Of a DNA stretch of 7,265 bases, positions 1 to 6,515 are shown in pieces. The stretch comes from Verrucomicrobiales bacterium (lineage in GTDB: Bacteria > Verrucomicrobiota > Verrucomicrobiia > Limisphaerales > Palsa-1400), in contig JAQGOW010000640.1 in the NCBI GenBank assembly GCA_028293405.1, positions 1-7,265 on the forward strand, written 5' to 3'. The translations under genes were made by a program, and so were the position numbers. Below the pieces are notes generated by a model. It was not told where the DNA came from and did no database searches. It was given only the letters and a program-made list of their open reading frames with translations. Within the stretch, counting starts at the first letter, position 1. Each line of letters begins with the position of its first letter.

Positions 1-386
1 TGGTAAGGGCCAATCACCATTCCCGCTGCAACAGCACGAGTCAGATTTTGGATGAACCGCGGATCGTCATACCGTTGCGAGAGTGTTTGCGAGCCGCTGC
101 CGCCAGGAAAGCCGGCGGTTTGGTCCACGCCCGTAGTGCCGCCGCGCGTCGCGCGATGGAATACGAAGACGCAATTACCGGTGCCATAGGCAGTGTTCCA
201 GTTAGCCTGGGAGATACCGGTGGAACTGGAGCCACAGTTCCAGTATGAAATATCCGCTCCGAACGACCGCACTTGTGCTGTTGACGAAATGCTGCTGCTG
301 AAGAGCAATGTGGTTACAAGAATGGGCGCAATCCGGGCGGCAAAACCGTCCAGCCACCGCTCGCCCTGCGGTCGTTTTCTTTTCAT
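1..386 (-). CDS. Secreted GH25 (lysozyme-like) glycoside hydrolase, N-terminal part, cut by window edge
   Basis: The minus-strand frame opens with ATG at 386 and runs without a stop to base 1, giving 128 complete codons. Residues 1-38 look like a Sec signal peptide: a basic start (MKRKR), a hydrophobic run (IAPILVTTLLFSSS) and a likely cleavage after STA. The mature part begins with FGADISYW, then ISQANWN, CVFVFHRATRG, YDDPRFIQN and AAGMVIGPY. This order matches the first strands of GH25 domains, where G-[IA]-D-[VI]-S carries one of the conserved active-site aspartates (here D45), followed by a K/RATxG strand, a DPxFxxN helix and a GxYH/Y strand. Family members cleave the beta-1,4 glycan of peptidoglycan, but substrate cannot be confirmed because the catalytic D-x-E strand lies off the window. 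An in-frame ATG at 419 would add 11 residues (MFNWVNWFYPT) and spoil the basic signal-peptide start, so 386 is preferred. No Shine-Dalgarno is seen. Confidence 0.8.
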   Translation of the reverse strand, partial: MKRKRPQGERWLDGFAARIAPILVTTLLFSSSISSTAQVRSFGADISYWNCGSSSTGISQANWNTAYGTGNCVFVFHRATRGGTTGVDQTAGFPGGSGSQTLSQRYDDPRFIQNLTRAVAAGMVIGPY

Positions 387-388
387 CG

Positions 389-411
389 TTGGGTAAAACC
401 AGTTTACCCAA
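389..411 (-). promoter_or_regulatory. Perfect 9-bp inverted repeat just before the GH25 start codon
   Basis: Arms TTGGGTAAA and TTTACCCAA are separated by five bases and end two bases before the ATG at 386. The repeat lies downstream of the proposed promoter at 442-470, so it would be in the 5' leader. It could be a repressor operator, since the GTAAA-N5-TTTAC core recalls palindromes bound by LacI-type regulators. It could also be an RNA hairpin that hides the translation start. It is not followed by a T-run, so it is not a standard terminator in either direction. The symmetry is seen directly; the role is inference. Confidence 0.5.
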
Positions 412-441
412 TTAAACATGTCAACACAAGCGCACAGCGCG

Positions 442-470
442 CTTATAGTGAGTTCTCCGACTGCAACCAA
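442..470 (-). promoter_or_regulatory. Candidate sigma-70-type promoter for the GH25 gene
   Basis: On the minus strand a -35 box TTGGTT (470-465) and a -10 box TATAAG (447-442) are 17 bases apart. TATAAG matches 5 of 6 consensus positions and TTGGTT matches the key TTG. Transcription would begin near 435, leaving a leader of about 50 nt that contains the inverted repeat at 389-411. This suggests the GH25 gene can be transcribed independently of the PqqD-like gene upstream. Identified by eye only. Confidence 0.45.
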
Positions 471-506
471 AGAATTCGATGGCAAAAACGCCAACACTGC
501 TCGGCT

Positions 507-743
507 TCATAGAAGTCCTGCTGTTTTCAGTTGTCCGCGAAAATCACTAACGTCGCGCAAAGCGTCGTCAATCGTAACGTCGTAATCCATCGAGAGTTGC
601 TCAACGATGTGCGCGTCCGAACGTTCTTCCATCAACGCCCGCATAATCGTTAGGCACGTCGTGCTGACGTGGTACCTGTTTCCGGTGGTTGTTTCAACTA
701 CGAATACATCGTTGCCCACTGCGAGTTTGGAAAGAGTTTTCAT
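507..743 (-). CDS. PqqD-like small protein (RRE-type peptide-binding fold)
   Basis: The 78-residue product has the length and pattern of PqqD-family proteins. Two or three N-terminal beta strands (LAVGNDVFVVETTTGNRYHVSTT) are followed by three helices: TCLTIMRALMEERS, DAHIVEQLSMDYDVTIDDALRDVSDF and RGQLKTAGLL. The YHV-S-T segment, the I/VEQL...YDV motif and the terminal L-x-x-x-GLL are typical of the family. Classical PqqD binds the PqqA precursor peptide and delivers it to the radical SAM enzyme PqqE; related RRE domains guide many RiPP maturation enzymes. None of those partners is in the window, so only the fold-level family is assigned. It is divergent from the gene at 878 and lies 120 bp upstream of the GH25 gene on the same strand. 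ATG at 743 is the first start in frame; there is no strong Shine-Dalgarno. Confidence 0.75.
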   Translation of the reverse strand: MKTLSKLAVGNDVFVVETTTGNRYHVSTTCLTIMRALMEERSDAHIVEQLSMDYDVTIDDALRDVSDFRGQLKTAGLL

Positions 744-835
744 AATTTCTGGAATTACTATGACTTTGCGTCGTTAAGGATTTGTTCCGCCGCCATTCGA
801 AATTTGTTAAGCGAATGTAAAACTCAGGGGAAGAG

Positions 836-855
836 GTTTGTGACGTAACACAAAC
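836..855. promoter_or_regulatory. Perfect 7-bp dyad in the divergent intergenic region
   Basis: GTTTGTG (836-842) and CACAAAC (849-855) form a perfect inverted repeat around a 6-base spacer, ACGTAA. It lies 22 bp before the first possible start of the gene at 878 and about 92 bp upstream of the divergent PqqD-like gene. Length and spacing suit a dimeric regulator's operator. There is no T-run after it, so it is not a canonical terminator. No clear -35/-10 pair was found beside it. The rest of the 744-877 gap holds nothing else I can name. Confidence 0.35.
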
Positions 856-877
856 AAATCGGAATAAATCGGCCGCA

Positions 878-2125
878 ATGCGAGTCCAACTAGCGACGAT
901 GAGATTACTTTCGACAGTGGCTGCGTGGGTTTTGCTTAGTTTGACAGTGCTCGCAGACGACGCGCCAAAATATCTCTTCTTCAACATTGCTCCGGGTGTG
1001 GGTCACTTTTATACCGACGAATCCGTTCGTAGTGCGTTCGACGAAGTTCCGAAAACGCTCCACGTCGTCGAAAACCCGAAATTACGCGTTGGCGTCTCCT
1101 TCATCTTTAGCACGCTTCAAACGTCAACGGATCAAATCGCGGCGCGCATCCGCACGATTCTCGAGTGCAGTGAAAAAACGTCCGTGCCTGTGCTCATCGC
1201 GCTCGATGGCCAAAACTGGTGGGAAAGTCGTCCTGATTTATGGAATTGGTGGGACCCATCGAAACCGGGCTACAACCCGAGTAACGTGTTCAATGTCGAG
1301 TGGACCGACTGGAGTCCAACCAACGCCATCAAAGTGAGCTGGAGAAATTGGGGGACGATCCACCGCGTCGCTCCGGCGCAAAACATCGCCAGCACAAATA
1401 TTTTGGCGTTGCACCTGCAAGCATTGCGCGACCTCGTTCCCATCATGGTCGAGTGGCATCGCAAGCTTCCAGCCGATCGTAAATGGCTTCTCGGCGGGCT
1501 TAAACTCGGTTGGGAAACGAGCATCGGCTACAACGCCTACTACTACCTCGACGGCAATCGTTATGCCGAACGATGGCCGAACGATTCTTCGCACGACCCG
1601 ACGACCGTTCTAAATTGGAACAAAGGTTTAAGCGGCGGCGCGGTTCAACTTGGCTACGCAGCCTTGAGCAGCGCTCGTCTCAAAGATCATGGTGCAATCA
1701 CGCGCGACGACATCGCCCTCGTCACCGCGTGGTATTTTGAAAAGCTTTGCCGCACTACGTTTGAACTCGGTCTCCCCCGCCAACTCGTCTTCACCCATCA
1801 AGGCGGCACCTACAAACCATGGGACAAGCAACTTCCGTTTTGGCCGGCGATGAACCAATGGTGCACGCCCGGCTGGAGCTTTTACGGCCTGGACCCAAAA
1901 GACGCCGGCCAGCTCGACAAAGAGCTCGATAACCAAAACCAACAACAATGGGCCGCGTGCGAATGGTGGTGGGGCGCGAACGACGCTAGCGATTGGGAAG
2001 ACCATTTCACGCGCACGCTCCGTTTTCACGACTGCCGCTTCATCGACGTCTACAACTGGACGCGCATGTTCAGCAAAGACGTCGCTGGCCAGCGTGCCGT
2101 CCGAAGTTTGGTAGCGAAGTGGTAA
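878..2125 (+). CDS. Secreted Trp-rich protein, putative TIM-barrel glycoside hydrolase of unassigned family
   Basis: The 415-residue product starts with a signal peptide; the likely cleavage is after VLA (residue 26). ATG at 899 (residue 8, MRLLSTVAAWVLLSLTVLA) is an equally good or better start. The mature protein is unusually rich in tryptophan, about 27 in total, clustered as NWW (113-115), WNWW (122-125) and EWWW (362-365). Repeated strand-plus-turn segments suggest a barrel: RVGVSFIFS, VPVLIALDGQNWWE, WLLGGLKLGWETSIGYNAYYY, QLVFTHQGG and QQWAACEWWWGAND. Glu213 (GWE) and Glu362 (CEW) fall roughly where retaining TIM-barrel glycosidases carry the acid/base and nucleophile, and the aromatic clusters resemble sugar-stacking platforms. 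I do not recognise a named family, so enzymatic function is inference. The gene begins the plus-strand run and is followed by a 39-bp gap. No Shine-Dalgarno is seen at either start. Confidence 0.6.
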   Translation: MRVQLATMRLLSTVAAWVLLSLTVLADDAPKYLFFNIAPGVGHFYTDESVRSAFDEVPKTLHVVENPKLRVGVSFIFSTLQTSTDQIAARIRTILECSEKTSVPVLIALDGQNWWESRPDLWNWWDPSKPGYNPSNVFNVEWTDWSPTNAIKVSWRNWGTIHRVAPAQNIASTNILALHLQALRDLVPIMVEWHRKLPADRKWLLGGLKLGWETSIGYNAYYYLDGNRYAERWPNDSSHDPTTVLNWNKGLSGGAVQLGYAALSSARLKDHGAITRDDIALVTAWYFEKLCRTTFELGLPRQLVFTHQGGTYKPWDKQLPFWPAMNQWCTPGWSFYGLDPKDAGQLDKELDNQNQQQWAACEWWWGANDASDWEDHFTRTLRFHDCRFIDVYNWTRMFSKDVAGQRAVRSLVAKW

Positions 2126-2164
2126 TTTCTCGCACCTTAAAAAACAATTCGGTATTCTCCGCGC

Positions 2165-2884
2165 ATGGCCAAATTGGTTTTCGACATCGAAACCTCTGCT
2201 CTCCCGCTGGAAAACTTCGACGAAGCGCAACAGGAATATCTGTTTCGCGAAGCCCAGAAAATCGAGGACGAAACCGACCGCTCAACGAAGCGCGACGAAA
2301 TCCAGCGCTTTTTCAGCCTTTGGCCTTTCACGGCGCAAGTCGTCTGCGTCGCCATGCTCAACGCCGATAGTTGCCGTGGCCAGGTTCTCTTCACCGCTGA
2401 TGATGCCGAAGACGGCGACGAATTACCGGGCTCGGTAGAATACGTCGCCTGCGCTGACGAAACTGAATTACTCACCGCCTTCTGGGACGTCGCCAAACAT
2501 TACGATTCCATCGTCACATTCAACGGTCGCGGCTTCGATGTGCCATTCATGTATCTGCGCTCGGCCATTCTCAACGTGCCCGTCTCGCAAAAAAACTGGC
2601 TCGGCTACCGTTACCAGGTCGAGCCCCACTGCGACCTGCTCGAGCAATTCACCTTCTACAACGTCAGCGGCCGCGACGGCGCTGCGCGACGGTTCAATTT
2701 GGATTTTTACTGCAAAGCGTTCGGCATCCAATCACCCAAAGCTCACGGCGTCTCCGGCAACGACGTGAATCAGATGATGGCTGAGGGCCGCTTCCGCGAG
2801 ATCGCCGAGTATTGTGCACGCGATGTTCACGCCACCGTTTTACTCTATAAAGTTTGGAAAGAGCGTTTATCAGGGATAAAATAA
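2165..2884 (+). CDS. Stand-alone 3'-5' exonuclease, DEDDy type, PolB exo2-like
   Basis: The 239-residue protein contains the three exonuclease motifs of the DnaQ/RNase H-like fold. Exo I is VFDIET with D7 and E9. Exo II is FNGRGFDVPF with D125. Exo III is YCARD with Y216 and D220, whose Y-x3-D spacing marks the DEDDy subgroup. The HCDL segment near 156-158 also fits. Order and length match the family annotated as predicted 3'-5' exonuclease related to the PolB exonuclease domain (PF10108 type). There is no polymerase domain, so it probably trims DNA or RNA 3' ends in the cytoplasm using two metal ions. Its in vivo substrate is not established. All catalytic residues are present. The phosphorylase-family gene follows after 4 bp, which suggests co-transcription. 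ATG at 2165 lacks a clear Shine-Dalgarno but sits two residues before the first strand, as expected. Confidence 0.88.
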   Translation: MAKLVFDIETSALPLENFDEAQQEYLFREAQKIEDETDRSTKRDEIQRFFSLWPFTAQVVCVAMLNADSCRGQVLFTADDAEDGDELPGSVEYVACADETELLTAFWDVAKHYDSIVTFNGRGFDVPFMYLRSAILNVPVSQKNWLGYRYQVEPHCDLLEQFTFYNVSGRDGAARRFNLDFYCKAFGIQSPKAHGVSGNDVNQMMAEGRFREIAEYCARDVHATVLLYKVWKERLSGIK

Positions 2885-2888
2885 ATCA

Positions 2889-3614
2889 ATGGCTACCAGC
2901 AGTCATGGGCCGTTGGGGAAACTTCCGAATCAGCCAGTCGACATGCTGGTCTGCTTCGCTGTTAAGGAAGAAGCCAAATTCTTTTCGCCGTTGCGCGAGG
3001 TCCGCGTCGTTAAAGGCGATCGCGAACAAGTCCGCATGCGCGCCTTCTGCCAGGTTTGGATCACCGGCATGGGCCGCACCAACGCCGCGCGCGGTATTCG
3101 TGAAGCAATCGCCAAAGTAAAACCCGACCGCGTCATCACCGCGGGATTTGCCGGCGGTCTGAATCCCAAGCTCAAAGTCGGCGACATCCTTTACGATGAA
3201 GATTTCGACGCCGGCCTCGCCACTCAACTGGACGAACTCGGCGCAATCTCCGCGAAATTCTGCTGCCACCGCCGCGTCGCCATCACGGCTGAGGAAAAGT
3301 TCGAACTCTGGAAAGAAACCAGCGCGGACGCGGTCGAAATGGAATCGTCAGTCATCCGCACCATCTGCAAAGAATTCCGCATCCCGAGCGCAACGATCCG
3401 TGTCATTTCCGATGATGCCCATCAAGATCTCCCGCTGGATTTCAATGCTTTGATGACGTCGGAAGATCGAATCGATTATCCCAAGTTGATTTGGACCGTG
3501 CTAAGTCGTCCCAGTCGAATTCCGAAGCTCATGGAATTTCAGCGTCAAACCATCGCCGCATCCCAAAAACTTGGCGGTGTGTTACAGGACCTGTTGCAGG
3601 GCGAACGCGGCTAA
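2889..3614 (+). CDS. Nucleoside phosphorylase/nucleosidase family protein (MTAN/HpnG-like)
   Basis: The 241-residue protein has the signature blocks of the PNP/UDP phosphorylase superfamily. VCFAVKEEAKFF (21-32) matches the first strand with its conserved Glu. ITGMGRTNA (58-66) and ITAGFAGGL (83-91) form the ribose/phosphate side. DAVEMESS (147-154) holds the Glu that contacts ribose (E152), and RVISDDA (171-177) holds the Asp that acts on the purine base (D175). About 48 residues separate GDIL from AVEME, clearly fewer than in E. coli MTA/SAH nucleosidase as I recall it, so the base- and 5'-specificity loops differ. The C-terminal stretch (about 193-235, DRIDYPKLIWTVLSRPSRIPKLMEFQRQ) resembles the tail of hopanoid-associated HpnG-type phosphorylases. 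No other hopanoid gene is visible, so substrate stays open. The start at 2889 lies 4 bp after the exonuclease with a weak AGGGA 13 nt upstream; ATG 2943, just before the first strand, is an alternative. Confidence 0.8.
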   Translation: MATSSHGPLGKLPNQPVDMLVCFAVKEEAKFFSPLREVRVVKGDREQVRMRAFCQVWITGMGRTNAARGIREAIAKVKPDRVITAGFAGGLNPKLKVGDILYDEDFDAGLATQLDELGAISAKFCCHRRVAITAEEKFELWKETSADAVEMESSVIRTICKEFRIPSATIRVISDDAHQDLPLDFNALMTSEDRIDYPKLIWTVLSRPSRIPKLMEFQRQTIAASQKLGGVLQDLLQGERG

Positions 3615-3615
3615 C

Positions 3616-3634
3616 GTCACGGCACCAACGTGAC
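3616..3634. terminator. Short hairpin at the convergent gene junction
   Basis: GTCACG and CGTGAC form a 6-bp inverted repeat around a 7-base loop, immediately after the phosphorylase stop (3612-3614) and overlapping the last codons and stop of the minus-strand PATR gene (3617-3619). Its position between converging genes 2 bp apart suggests a role in ending transcription from one or both sides. The stem is short and no T-tract follows in either direction, so an intrinsic terminator is only weakly supported. Confidence 0.25.
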
Positions 3635-4774
3635 CCGATAGAATCTTGCGGTGGTATTCGGAGTGTCGTTCACGGTGATGGTCCCCGCGTTCGAAGCGTA
3701 ATCTCCGACGAAATTCCAGCCGCTCGAAAAGTCATTGCGCGACTCCAAACGATACGTTCTCTGATTTAACGCCGTCCACGTCACCGCAATCTGCGGCGGT
3801 TGCCCAACAAGTTGGGCGCTCAAAAACTTGGGCAAATTCGGCAACACATAGCCGGCATTATCTATTACACCCGGTGCATTCGCATAATCCGCAAACGCAA
3901 TCTGCGACACCTGACTCGCCGACAATCCATTGCCATTCACCCCAAAGCGCAGCTTGTCCTGTCCTAACGTAAAATTGGTAATCGTCAGCGTATCCGTGCT
4001 CCAGTCTTCCAAATGACTATCCGCAAACTGCAGCGTGCTGTTTCCATTCCCAAAATCAATCGTGCGCGCCAATGTCGGAGTCGGCCCCGTCATCGCAAGC
4101 GTCGCCAGGTTCTGATTAAATCCACCCGTGGCAAATGTCGGCGGCGTATCCGTAAGACTATCGGTCCCGCCATTACCCAGAATGAGTCGGGTCGTCGACG
4201 GCAGCCGATTATTCCCGCCGAGTTGCAACACGCCACCTTCAATCGTCGTAGCCCCGCTGTAAGTATTCGTCCCCCCAAGAATCAACGTCCCCAATTTATA
4301 TTTGTGGAAAGCGTCCGTCGTCGACGGCGGATTTCGAAGCGACACATTCACCGTCGCCACGTGGTCTGGCAACACTGAAATAAGATTCGATCCATGCGTG
4401 ATCAACAATGGCGCACCGACAATCGTCACCGTTCCATCATCGAAATGCATGTCCCGAACCGTCACTGATCCATTGTTTGTGGAAACCGTAATCGTGTAAG
4501 CCCCCGTTGCGTCCCCGCCATTAGAAAATGCCACCGCGCTATCTTGCGGGTATGCAGCAGGCGTGCCGCTGCCGTTGTCAGTAGTGCCGTTGTCCGACCA
4601 ATTTGGCGACGTTGCATCCCACGTTCCCGAAGGCGCATTCCCCGCACCTGCAGCGCTGCCATTGCCGTCCCAATAATAAATCGCGCGCGCACTCGGAACG
4701 AGAATGGAGAATGCGCAAAAGATCGCGAGCCACGCAGACAAAGCATGACCGCTTTTGACTGGTCGGGAGAGCAT
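3617..4774 (-). CDS. Secreted PATR (autotransporter-associated beta-strand repeat) surface protein
   Basis: The 385-residue protein begins with a signal peptide (hydrophobic WLAIFCAFSILV, cleavage likely after ARA at residue 31). The mature protein starts IYYWDGNGS, followed by a Gly/Asn/Thr-rich segment typical of these proteins. A single clear PATR repeat spans about 160-190: LGTLILGGTNTYSGATTIEGG then VLQLGG. Residues about 235-315 carry the pattern TLQFADS...L-I-NF-x5-D-LRFG-x7-LSASQVSQIAF-x-D-x9-IDNAGYVLP, which recurs in verrucomicrobial PATR proteins. The last 50 residues (YRLESRNDFSSGWNFVGDY to RFYRVTLVP) look like the small C-terminal beta-sandwich module also common there. There is no autotransporter beta-barrel and no PEP-CTERM anchor, so it is probably released or held by another route. 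Role: likely beta-helical adhesin or matrix protein, by inference. It converges on the phosphorylase gene and diverges from lnt. Confidence 0.82.
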   Translation of the reverse strand: MLSRPVKSGHALSAWLAIFCAFSILVPSARAIYYWDGNGSAAGAGNAPSGTWDATSPNWSDNGTTDNGSGTPAAYPQDSAVAFSNGGDATGAYTITVSTNNGSVTVRDMHFDDGTVTIVGAPLLITHGSNLISVLPDHVATVNVSLRNPPSTTDAFHKYKLGTLILGGTNTYSGATTIEGGVLQLGGNNRLPSTTRLILGNGGTDSLTDTPPTFATGGFNQNLATLAMTGPTPTLARTIDFGNGNSTLQFADSHLEDWSTDTLTITNFTLGQDKLRFGVNGNGLSASQVSQIAFADYANAPGVIDNAGYVLPNLPKFLSAQLVGQPPQIAVTWTALNQRTYRLESRNDFSSGWNFVGDYASNAGTITVNDTPNTTARFYRVTLVP

Positions 4775-4894
4775 GCACCGACTCTGCCATCCAATAAGAA
4801 TCAGTCAAGCGTTTAGCAAGAAGCTCCCAAAACCTCTGAATGCAAAACCCGTCGAGCTTGAGTTTGCGCAATTTTTCGTCAGCTTTAATGTTCG

Positions 4895-6490
4895 TTGAAC
4901 CCCAGTCCTAAATCCGCTTGGCCACGCATGCTCGCCGCCTTCGCTGCAGGCCTGCTTCTCGCCGCCGCGTTTCCCGCCCCCAACATCAGTCTCTGCGCAT
5001 GGATCGTCCCCGGCTTGATGCTTTGGATTTGTTGCGAAAAAAACGGACGCCTCCAATTTCGCATCGCCTACTGTGCCGGCCTCGGTCGTTGGGTCGGCTC
5101 GATTTATTGGCTCCTTTATATTCCATTTCACGTCCACGCCATCGCAGGCTTCGTGGCGCTCGCAGCCGTTCTCGCTTCATTCACGGCAGCATGGTGTTGG
5201 ATGTGTTTGAAACTCCTCGGCCCCCGCGATGGACTTTTTCCCGAACGCCTAAAAAGGGCTACAGTAGGACATCAACTCTTGTGGCCACTAATGTGCGCCG
5301 CCGCATGGGTCGCAATAGAAATGGGAACCGCCCGCGTGTTCACCGGTTTTCCGTGGAACATTCTGGGCGCATCGCAATATCGGTTTTTGCCGCTAATCCA
5401 GATCTCATCCTTCACCGGTGTTTACGGCGTGTCATTGCTAGTCGTGTGGAGTTCGGTCGGACTCGTCACTGCGATCGCGTTAAGAAATTCGATTCGCCGC
5501 GCCTCCCTTCCAATTTTGCCGCCATTGCTCGCATCGATTGCCGCCGTCATTTACGGACAACGCACCTTGGCCGCTCCTGAAACCGCCTCAACGAAAATCA
5601 AAATCGCACTCGTCCAACCATCCATCCCGCAACCCACGATTTGGGACGCGAATGAAAAGACAAATCGCTTTCTCAAACTCGTCGATCTTTCAAAACAGGC
5701 GCTCGAAAAATCTCCGGACATCCTCGTCTGGCCCGAAGCGGCCATGCCCGACATCTTCACGCGCAATAAATTCACGCAACACATCATCTCCCAACTCGTC
5801 ACGTCGAAAAAATGTTGGATGGTTATGGGCGCCAGCGATTCCCGGCCAAAACCAAACGGCGCTCCCGCCGAACTCGAATGGGCGAACAGCGCGTTCCTCA
5901 TCAACCCGGCCGGCGAACTCGTCTCGCGCTACAACAAAAAACACCTTGTTGTGTTCGGTGAGTATATGCCGCTCGCCAACATTTTTCCCTTTCTCGGAAA
6001 ACTCCGTTCTTCCGGCGCCGGCCTCGCTTCCGGAAGTCGAGACGTCTTCTTCACCACCTCAAATCCGCGCGCTCATTTCCCGGCGGTTATCTGTTACGAA
6101 GACATGTTCCCACACGAAGTCCGTGATCGCGTGGATGCGGAAACCGATTTCATTCTCAACCTCACCAACGACGGCTGGTTCGGCGACAGCAATGTCCAAT
6201 GGCAGCACGCGATTAACGCCCTTTTCCGCGCCATCGAAAACGGAATCCCTCTCGTGCGTTGCACCAACAACGGCCTGACCTGCTGGATCGATTCACACGG
6301 AAATATTCACGAAACCTTTTTCGAAAACACAATGGACATCCATCAAGCCGGCTGGAAAATCGCTGAAGTCCCTCTCCGCTCCCACGATCAACCTCCCACC
6401 TTCTACACCAAACACGGCGACATCCTTGGCTGGACTTGCGTCGCGATCACGGCGGTGCTCCTTCCGCTGTTCGCAAGCAAGCGTCATTGA
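4895..6490 (+). CDS. lnt: Apolipoprotein N-acyltransferase
   Basis: Lnt adds the third acyl chain, taken from a phospholipid, to the N-terminal cysteine of lipoproteins in the inner membrane; in Gram-negatives this prepares them for Lol-dependent transport. The 531-residue product fits the family (E. coli about 512). Hydrophobic segments at about 12-45, 58-76, 83-106, 128-146, 165-197 and 204-221 form the membrane part, and a last one at 510-526 returns through the membrane. The nitrilase-like domain (235-495) holds the full triad: E281 in WPEAAMP, K348 in YNKKHLVVFGEY and C400 in VICYEDMFP. The supporting E356 and E402 and the NDGWFG motif are also present. The gene can start at TTG 4895 or ATG 4928. 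The longer form is preferred because it places K6 and R11 before the first membrane segment, as positive-inside topology expects. A TTTAAT box at 4884-4889 would favour the shorter form. No Shine-Dalgarno is seen at either. Confidence 0.95.
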   Translation: MNPSPKSAWPRMLAAFAAGLLLAAAFPAPNISLCAWIVPGLMLWICCEKNGRLQFRIAYCAGLGRWVGSIYWLLYIPFHVHAIAGFVALAAVLASFTAAWCWMCLKLLGPRDGLFPERLKRATVGHQLLWPLMCAAAWVAIEMGTARVFTGFPWNILGASQYRFLPLIQISSFTGVYGVSLLVVWSSVGLVTAIALRNSIRRASLPILPPLLASIAAVIYGQRTLAAPETASTKIKIALVQPSIPQPTIWDANEKTNRFLKLVDLSKQALEKSPDILVWPEAAMPDIFTRNKFTQHIISQLVTSKKCWMVMGASDSRPKPNGAPAELEWANSAFLINPAGELVSRYNKKHLVVFGEYMPLANIFPFLGKLRSSGAGLASGSRDVFFTTSNPRAHFPAVICYEDMFPHEVRDRVDAETDFILNLTNDGWFGDSNVQWQHAINALFRAIENGIPLVRCTNNGLTCWIDSHGNIHETFFENTMDIHQAGWKIAEVPLRSHDQPPTFYTKHGDILGWTCVAITAVLLPLFASKRH

Positions 6491-6515
6491 CCGGTCTCGA
6501 TTCAAGTGTTACATA
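6487..6515 (+). promoter_or_regulatory. Candidate promoter of the toxin-antitoxin operon
   Basis: TTGACC (6487-6492) is a strong -35 match and overlaps the lnt stop codon. After a 17-base spacer comes TACATA (6510-6515), a weak -10 strengthened by an extended TG element (TG at 6507-6508 plus one base). Transcription would begin near 6521-6523, right at the antitoxin ATG (6524), which would give a leaderless or almost leaderless mRNA. This agrees with the absence of a Shine-Dalgarno there. Found by eye. Confidence 0.4.

Noticed and set aside
202..411. Minus-strand frame starting at 411 and other short frames over the left edge
   Set aside because: They overlap the GH25 reading frame in other phases and lack family motifs; the GH25 frame has a signal peptide and ordered motifs.
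389..411. Inverted repeat read as a rho-independent terminator for the PqqD-like gene
   Set aside because: No T-run follows it on either strand and it abuts the GH25 start codon downstream of a promoter, so a regulatory role fits better.
1628..2230. 200-codon open frame on the minus strand
   Set aside because: It lies antisense to the secreted Trp-rich gene and its product has no recognisable domain pattern. The plus-strand frame has a signal peptide and coherent strands, so this is a shadow.
4858..4889. Promoter-like TTGAGT ... TTTAAT before lnt
   Set aside because: The -10 is good, but the spacer is 20 bases from TTGAGT (14 from TTGCGC), and the implied start would fall on the TTG codon. 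Too ambiguous to annotate.
4918..6278. Two long plus-strand frames (4918-5580 and 5538-6278) overlapping lnt
   Set aside because: Their products are Arg/Ser/Pro-rich low-complexity translations, typical of out-of-frame GC-rich coding sequence, while lnt shows its full catalytic triad.
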